Shown: positions 57,692 through 64,000 of the stretch, piece after piece
How the letters are laid out: each line of letters opens with the position of its first letter
Numbering within the stretch: position 1 is the first letter of the stretch
Assembly: GCA_018857735.1 (NCBI GenBank)
Contig: JABMCL010003253.1
Location: 242,501-306,500 of the forward strand
Length of the DNA: 64,000 nt
From: Alviniconcha marisindica
Lineage: Eukaryota > Mollusca > Gastropoda > Provannidae
Reading direction: 5' to 3'
The notes under the pieces: generated by a model
What the model saw: the letters and a program-made list of their open reading frames with translations, nothing else
Databases searched by the model: none
Told to the model about the DNA's origin: nothing
Made by a program: the position numbers and the translations under genes

Positions 57692-60600
57692 TTATTGAGC
57701 TGCTGATTTTGCTCGGCCTGATCCTGATTTGGAAGTGAGGAGACGCTCCACCATAGTGCGAGCATACCGAAGTCGACTGGCAAGATCCTTGGTGCAGCCA
57801 TACTGCTCAATCAGGTTCATGCGGAAAGTGTGGAACTCTCGTTTCTCATCAATGTATGTGGCTGCTGCCATCAACGGGCACAGTATGATTTTGGTGTGGT
57901 CCTGGAAAAAGTTGATCTGCAACACAAAATTAACGATAAGGTAAGCCAGGTAATCTGACACAATAAAAGCCACTTGATGTGTTTTGGGCTATGCTTCTGG
58001 TTTGCACAAAAGTGAAACAATAGATGGAGAGATAGGCTTGACGCAGGCAGATCAAAATCCGATATGACTAACTGCTTTGCAGCCGGGAGTGTCAAACAAC
58101 CTACTGATATAGTACAGTAAAGTTGGTCATGGCATAAAAAGTCGGACCCAGTCAGGTGGTCAGCCAGTTAGTGACATCATGCAAGTCATAAACAAAGTGG
58201 GTGTAATTCAGTACAAAATAATTTCTCATGCCTCCAAAAAAAGGACAAACATGCCTGCCAAATACAGTGCTGGTTTTATTTAATGTGCACTCCTAACCTG
58301 GCCATACAGGGGTGCAGGTAAAAGACTGTCACATTTAGTGTACATAAAGGATCAATCATAAGATCAGGCTTGACCAGTGACTGCCACAAGGCAGGTTTGT
58401 TGCGGCACATTTTGTCACTATGGCATGTCACTAAGGTGACAAAATGTGCAGTGATGCCTGCACATTTTGTCACTAACAAGGTAGTGACAAATCGTGCTGG
58501 CATTGCACCTTTTTTTTCTCACTTGGATATCAGTACATGTGATACTGTATGTCTCACTTGTGTGTGTGTGTGTATGTCTGTGTGTGTGCGCACACGCATA
58601 CATGCTTGAGAGACAGAACGAATGTGTGACAGAACGAGAGAGAGAAAGGGGAGGGAGAGAGACATACTAAAGACAGAAGGAGAAGAGAGAGAGAGACAGA
58701 GACAGACAGAAACAGAAAAAAGTCAGAGTGAGAGAGAGACAGAGAGAGAGTGATAACGAGAGAGTGAAGGAGGGAGAGAGCGAGAAAAAAACGTTAGGCA
58801 CATATTATGCAACAGAAATATACATGTCGCTGAATGGAATGAAACATCACATTCAAAGTTAGTCCACGTTTACCTTTTGTCTCATCAAACCATTTCAGCC
58901 ATTCAGTCAAACAAGGACATCCACAACACACAATCAAACATTTTCACTCAGTCTCTATAGCTATAGTCATATTTCACACAGCTCACAGAGCTACGGGCAG
59001 CAGTAGCATCGTAGTCTACTCCAAACAATACAGAATTTCAGTTTAAGGCTGATTGAGGCGGGTATAATAAACACAACACAATAATACACATGGTGGCGTG
59101 TACACGCTGCCACGGACAAATGTACACAAACACATACACACGTGCACACACAAACATGTGAGCGCACACACACGAGGAAAGAAAAAGACAGGTTATAGTG
59201 TTGCTGACGAAAGTGACAAAACGTGCAGCGAGTGGACCTTTCGGCACGATTTGCCACCACATAGTGACAAAACGTGCCAGTGACAAAACGTGCAGGCTGT
59301 GCATCAAATTTGACACGTTTTGTCATCTTCGCTGACTGAAAAATGCCAACCTTTGTAATTCTGAAGAAATTGTTTCTTTCCAGGACTTTGTAAAATTAAA
59401 ACTTGTACATGCACCTGGGTATTACACCAGCATACGGATGCTAGAAACAGCAGAGAAAGCTGACCTGGAGTGTGCCGTTGCTAAGGTGCAAGACAATGGC
59501 ACTGCGGGTTCGGAACCAGGTTCTCAAGAAAGGGAGACGCATCATCTCGTCTGAATCACGAGGAGTCATGTTTGCACCTGCCTGAAACAGAAAAGAAACC
59601 AGTCAGCACCAAATGAGAGTGGTCCATGCATTGATTTTGGATTAGAGTACAACAGAATTATGAAACAGAAAAGAAACCAGTCAGCACCAAATGAGAGTGG
59701 TCCATGCATTGATTTTGGATTAGAGTACAACAGAATTAGGTTTTCAGGAACCAAAATTCAGAACACAGCATGATGAATTTTTAGGAAATTACCAACAAAA
59801 ATATCCTGAGGAGCAAGGACTCGGGACCTAAACTTTAATTTTACAGAAAGGTCAGCATGAGACCTTGCACCTGAATGCTACATTCACAAAAGGGTTAGTA
59901 CAGGAAGCACCACAGCATACTTGAATGTATCCTTTCTTATCTACAATGATCAACATTTTCACTGACAATAATGAACAGCTACTTCTCATAGTATTATTTG
60001 TTGTATGTTTGGAAGTATCTCTTTTTGCCAGAGGCAGTGTGGCAGGTGCACAACCAGGTAGCAATACTTTCTGTTTACACTAAACATTGTTCTGATTCTC
60101 ATGCTCTACTTGGCATCCATATAGCTTTGCAAATGTAATGTTCTCTTTTAGGTATTTGGGAGGAACAAATTCTTCTGCTTCAATAGACGATCTTCGGAAA
60201 TCCAGGGGACTGCACTCGGTAAGAGCCTTCGGGCATGGACCTGTACATATAGGTCCATGCCTGCAGGTGTAGCGCAGAGTAAGCACACTTTTGTTGGGGG
60301 TACAGTGAGCACGTGGGGAAGATGACGGATACCCGTAAACAAAAGGCAGAAAAGGCATCAGAAATGCCGGTCAAACACTAACTGCTCGCGGGGAACTTGC
60401 AGATTGGATAGTAGGTTCCCCCCAGCTGGTAGTCTAGTATAAATTATAATAGGTCCATGCCTGAAGATCTCAAAGTGTCGCAGATCGGCTCTTCTCCGCG
60501 GCCACCTCCATTCAGGGGACTTCACTCTCCCGGAGTAAGAAAACACTGTCCAATTATCTTCGCCTGTTATTTCTGGAAATCGTCTATTCTTTAGTAACTA

Positions 60601-63600
60601 CACAGGGAACTTCTAAGCCCAAATCAGCACATTCATGTCTTTTGCCTATGTGCAACACATCAGTGGCTTCAGTAAGCCCAATCCATAAGCTGTCAACCTA
60701 TAGTACAGATTGCAAAGGACTTTTACTAAACAAATGGCAAATCCAGAACCTTTGAGAGGCCATCCATGCTTCTATACTCTATTAACTCTTATGATTATTT
60801 GAAACAAATGCGGCTGAGCAGTAATGGTAGGCATGTCTGCTAGTATGTGTTCCTTGCCAAATGCTGACATTAATTTTTAGCATTCCTCAGCTAAAACCCT
60901 GAGGTTCACCCAGCACTGGGTGAGAAGGTAACGTGTGCAACCATTTCCTCATTCCCGTACTGCAGTCATACATACGCATGCAATGTTACCCGCCACTTTG
61001 GCAGCTGTGCACACTCTGACTTTGGGGATTTAAATAAATAATGAAGCTTGTCATGTCATGAAGGTTACTACAGCTGAAAGTAATCCTGACAGAACTCTTA
61101 ACACATTTTGCTTTAGCTCTGATGCTGTGGCTAGACAATAAGATGCCAATTATAATGACGCTCACTAACCTCTGATTGGGGCCCTATACTGACAAGAGCA
61201 ATTGCAAGCAAGGGGGTGGTAGGCTTGCACAAGAAGTTCCTATTGGTGTTCTCTCACCTTCAGCAAGTGTTCATTCATGTAGTTTCTGAAGTATTTCAGC
61301 AACGTGACTTTCTTGTTGAGCATCTCTGGGAACACTTTGAGTGTGTGGTAGTGCTCCTGACCATCCCGCTCAATGTAGTGAATATTCCTGGGAAACAAAA
61401 TGATGGCTACACATTAGTTGAGGTCTGAAATATTTAAGTTGCACATACACACAGATCAATGATGAAAGTTTACAGGAGAGGAATTGAGTTGTGCCTGCGA
61501 TTCATGTTGGTTATATATGAGGAGGTGCTGGTGATCAACTCAACTAATACAACAGGGTTCAGACTAGACTGGGGCCAAAATTTGCATGATGATTATAGTA
61601 GTTGGCATGCTATTCTTGTGATGACCATGCTTAGACATACACCACTATTGGTTTAAACAGTTGTTTATTCAAAATACAATACAGAGTAGATGAGAACATC
61701 TCTTTTTGTTAGTCATATATATTTTATATTATTGTTTATTGATTTTATAATAATCCATGCACTTACTCTCCATTGGCAAGGAGAATGAGCCTTGTGGAGT
61801 CATTGAAGAGGACACCAACACTGTTGTCACACAGTTGGTAGCCCAGACCATACTTGTCAGAATAGTCCACCCACTTGCTCACCCAGTAAATGGGAATGCA
61901 CGCAGGGTCCTCTGCCTCATCTGTATGCACACCATTCAAGTCAAGTCAAAGGACTACTTACACCCGTAACAGTTTGCAGAGACAACTTGGAAGCAATATT
62001 AACCCAAACTGCACTTTTAGTAAACGCACTGGTTACTGTCTATAAAATAACATTAAAACTACATGTTATATGTAGAAAGAAAATGGCTTAAACTAAAGAC
62101 ATGCATTCTGTAAATCTACTATAAGTTTTAAATAATGTATACAGAAGGCAAACTACTTCAGGATCTCAGCATAATGGCTCAGTCAACATGCATTCAAAAC
62201 TGCAACTCTAATTGTTCTTCTTTCCGGACTGTAAAGTGATTAAGGCAATCAAAACAACAACAAAAGTGAATAAGGTACACAGATTACCACCATCCAAGTT
62301 TGAAATAGTTCTTCCTGTTTCTTAATATTAATTACTTGATATGTAATGCCTAGACCACTACGCACATTATATCAGGGTGAAACAGTATGAAAACACAGAA
62401 CTGAAGTCTAACAAGTCAACAGTCTCCTAGCCTAAAATATTCACACATTATGACAACTTAGATAAAAACATACAAATAAATATTACTAAGTTTAGAAAGA
62501 AAGTGACTGTCTTTGATTTTCCCAGCCTTTTGGAAATACCGGAAAATTCCCTACATCTTATCACCATGGTATTCACCACCGCCAAAATACTTTTTTGTTT
62601 AAAAAAGACAACAGACCAGCTGACCCAAATGTTCCAACTGTGTACCCCCCCCCCCCCCCCCCCCCCATAAATGCATGTGTACTTGTGTATTAAAAATATC
62701 CCCTCACTATAACTGATCAGACAGTACTGACTGAAAATAGCGAATACTAAAGGAAACTGAAAACGTTTTTTGTAGCTGTATCCCGTAAATGTACTTTTTG
62801 TACTTTAAAAGAATGTTTGGATATCCTTTGTATTTTCATAGTTGGACTACTATATTCATGGTAGACCGACATTCTGTTGGCATCTTGAAGCTCACATGGA
62901 ACTCTCAACACAACACTGAATTTCCAACCACAAAACTCAAGCTTTAAACCATGTAAAGCTCACGCAAACACTGTACAAGTAAACAGGCCCACAATAATGC
63001 AAGTGGTTTAGCAAACCAAAGCCACTTCAACTGAAAGCTTTAGAATACATATGATGACAGCAGCCATATGGCTTAATGAACTCAGCTTGCTAGCAACAAC
63101 TGCGTAGGTGAAATAAGCATGTCCCTAGATGGGTGGGAAGCTTGTTTTACCATGCCAACGTGAGGGTGACAGCAACACAGTGTTGCCTACTCTGACACCA
63201 CCCAACAGTTCTTCTGCAGACAGTCACAGTAAATCACTGATTGCTTGACTAAAAAGCCTTTTATTTTATTATGAGTTGAATGTTTCTTTCTCCCTTTCCA
63301 TGTGAACTGATTCTGCCATAAACAGAAGGAACACCTTAAAATCCTGGCTAACCCTGATTGTATCTCCACCAACAGATCAAGTTACATAATATAATTTCAG
63401 CAAGCAATAATTTCACCTAAATTAAAATAAACATGTAACACCACTTCTTAAAAAGGATTTCAAGTGTTTCTCACTACCCCAGATCCCCATTTTACAAATC
63501 GTATTTACACTAAATGGTAATAATCTTCAAGTCATAATCATTGGTAGTAGGTTTCAAAATGTAACTGCCTTGCAGGGATCAAGATTAATTTACTATAACT

Positions 63601-63784
63601 GTAGTCCTGTTTGAGCAACAAAAGCCTGTTGACATGTTAACTGTTCCAACATTACTATCAGCCCTTACTGTACACAGTGCAAACTCACCAACTTGTGCTG
63701 CTAGCCTCTCAGCTGGTTTGGAAGCAACCACAGCCGAAAGTTGACCGCAAAGGTCTGACAGCCAGTAGTCAGCTGGCTCATCTC
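57692..63784 (-). CDS. PLK1: Polo-like kinase 1, polo-box domain (5' part outside window)
   Basis: Mitotic Ser/Thr kinase; this part is the phosphopeptide-binding polo-box domain that targets it to centrosomes and kinetochores. The five exons are 63784-63689, 61920-61767, 61387-61258, 59581-59465 and 57916-57692, all in phase, giving 239 residues and a stop. Conserved segments are [19 protein letters not shown] (inter-domain linker), [18 protein letters not shown] (polo box 1, with the phosphopeptide-contacting Trp), [54 protein letters not shown] (polo box 2), [17 protein letters not shown] with the His and Lys of the phosphate pincer, and [15 protein letters not shown]. Length from polo box 1 to the stop agrees with human PLK1. 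PLK2/3 diverge more in these blocks, so PLK1 is preferred. Confidence 0.95.
58395..59335. mobile_element. Candidate MITE with repeated GTGACAAAACGTGC motifs
   Basis: 58,395-58,505 and 59,205-59,335 each hold four or five copies of GTGACAAAAYGTGC or its complement. The two clusters are inverted relative to each other: left TGCACATTTTGTCACTA, GTGACAAATCGTGC; right, read in reverse, GGCACGTTTTGTCACTA, TGGCAAATCGTGCC. The 700 bp between them is GA- and GT-rich. Sits in the last PLK1 intron. Confidence 0.5.
59583..59738 (+). repeat. Perfect 78-bp tandem duplication next to a PLK1 acceptor
   Basis: TGAAACAGAAAAGAAACCAG to GAGTACAACAGAATTA occurs twice with period 78. The first copy starts 2 bp from exon base 59,581, so the polypyrimidine tract was copied but the AG acceptor was not. 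Confidence 0.9.
60180..60595. mobile_element. Candidate MITE with inverted ends and inner hairpin
   Basis: The left CAATAGACGATCTTCGGAAA and the right TTTCTGGAAATCGTCTATTC are inverted, as are inner GGGGACT-CACTC segments. Left of centre (60,232-60,261) GGCATGGACCT and AGGTCCATGCC form a perfect 11-bp stem with an 8-nt loop. No coding potential. In a PLK1 intron. Confidence 0.55.
61921..63688 (-). other. PLK1 intron without further features
   Basis: AT-rich. A C-run lies at 62,646-62,667, and a faint dispersed-element core (TATATCAGGGTGAAAC) at 62,365. I see no nested gene. Confidence 0.5.
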
Positions 63785-64000
63785 CTGCACACACAAACAG
63801 TGACTGAAAAATCTTTCTTTTTCTAAGGTTCTTCAAGGTTGGAGACAAAATATCATTAGCAAAAATATACAAGTGCGTCATGGTCATACCACACTTAAAA
63901 CGTTTGAATTGGTCAGGTCAACTGACAGGTGCCTCTCACGATGTATTATAGTTACACAGATTATATATATATAGTCTCATCTCTGCTCAGAGCAGGTCAA
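63785..64000 (-). other. PLK1 intron reaching the window edge
   Basis: The 63,784 exon enters with a one-base carry, so further upstream PLK1 exons, including the kinase domain, must lie to the right of the window. Confidence 0.7.

Overview
This is a eukaryotic, animal window. It is intron-rich, has very dense CA/GT and CT/GA microsatellites, minisatellites and short dispersed elements, and carries orthologues of animal housekeeping genes in interrupted form. The tRNA-headed SINEs, a SINE tail I associate with molluscs, and the repeat style suggest a mollusc, probably a gastropod. That taxonomic call is inference. All gene models below were built by hand from splice signals, reading phase and remembered family sequence; none was checked by alignment.

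Layout: 1-12,058 has no gene I can support and is filled with SINEs, MITE-like elements, a 38-bp minisatellite, 119-bp and 64-bp tandem arrays and microsatellites. 12,141-21,121 (minus) is the most unusual locus: six exons that join in phase into a protein of at least 1,849 residues. It has eleven C2H2 fingers of the dsRNA-binding JAZ/U1 type followed by a Dicer/RIG-I-like SF2 helicase, with no CARD, RNase III or RIG-I C-terminal domain. Its 5' end is unresolved. 23,882-36,382 (plus) is an eight-exon LRRC72 gene (282 aa). 42,277-49,806 (minus) is a nine-exon TADA3 (461 aa), the ADA3 subunit of SAGA/ATAC. 50,896-54,683 (plus) is a three-exon PIGV (505 aa), GPI mannosyltransferase 2. 57,692-63,784 (minus) holds the last five exons of a PLK1-type polo kinase covering both polo boxes; the kinase domain lies beyond the window edge.

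The genes are not an operon and share no obvious pathway. Two pairs are head-to-head: TADA3/PIGV (about 1.1 kb apart) and possibly the finger-helicase/LRRC72 (218 bp apart if a weakly supported first exon is right). The finger-helicase combines two dsRNA-recognising modules and is the best candidate for a new system, most plausibly antiviral or dsRNA surveillance.

A second theme is tandem duplication anchored at gene-feature boundaries: the donor of LRRC72 intron 6 seeds a 1.2-kb array of about 26 donor-like units, the intron 7 acceptor region of LRRC72 is repeated upstream, and the stop-codon ends of the finger-helicase and TADA3 genes have decayed copies just downstream. Several repeats look like expansions of pieces of dispersed elements. 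A TTAA-flanked MITE family (piggyBac-like ends) is present in at least four copies and a second MITE family with long TIRs in several more.
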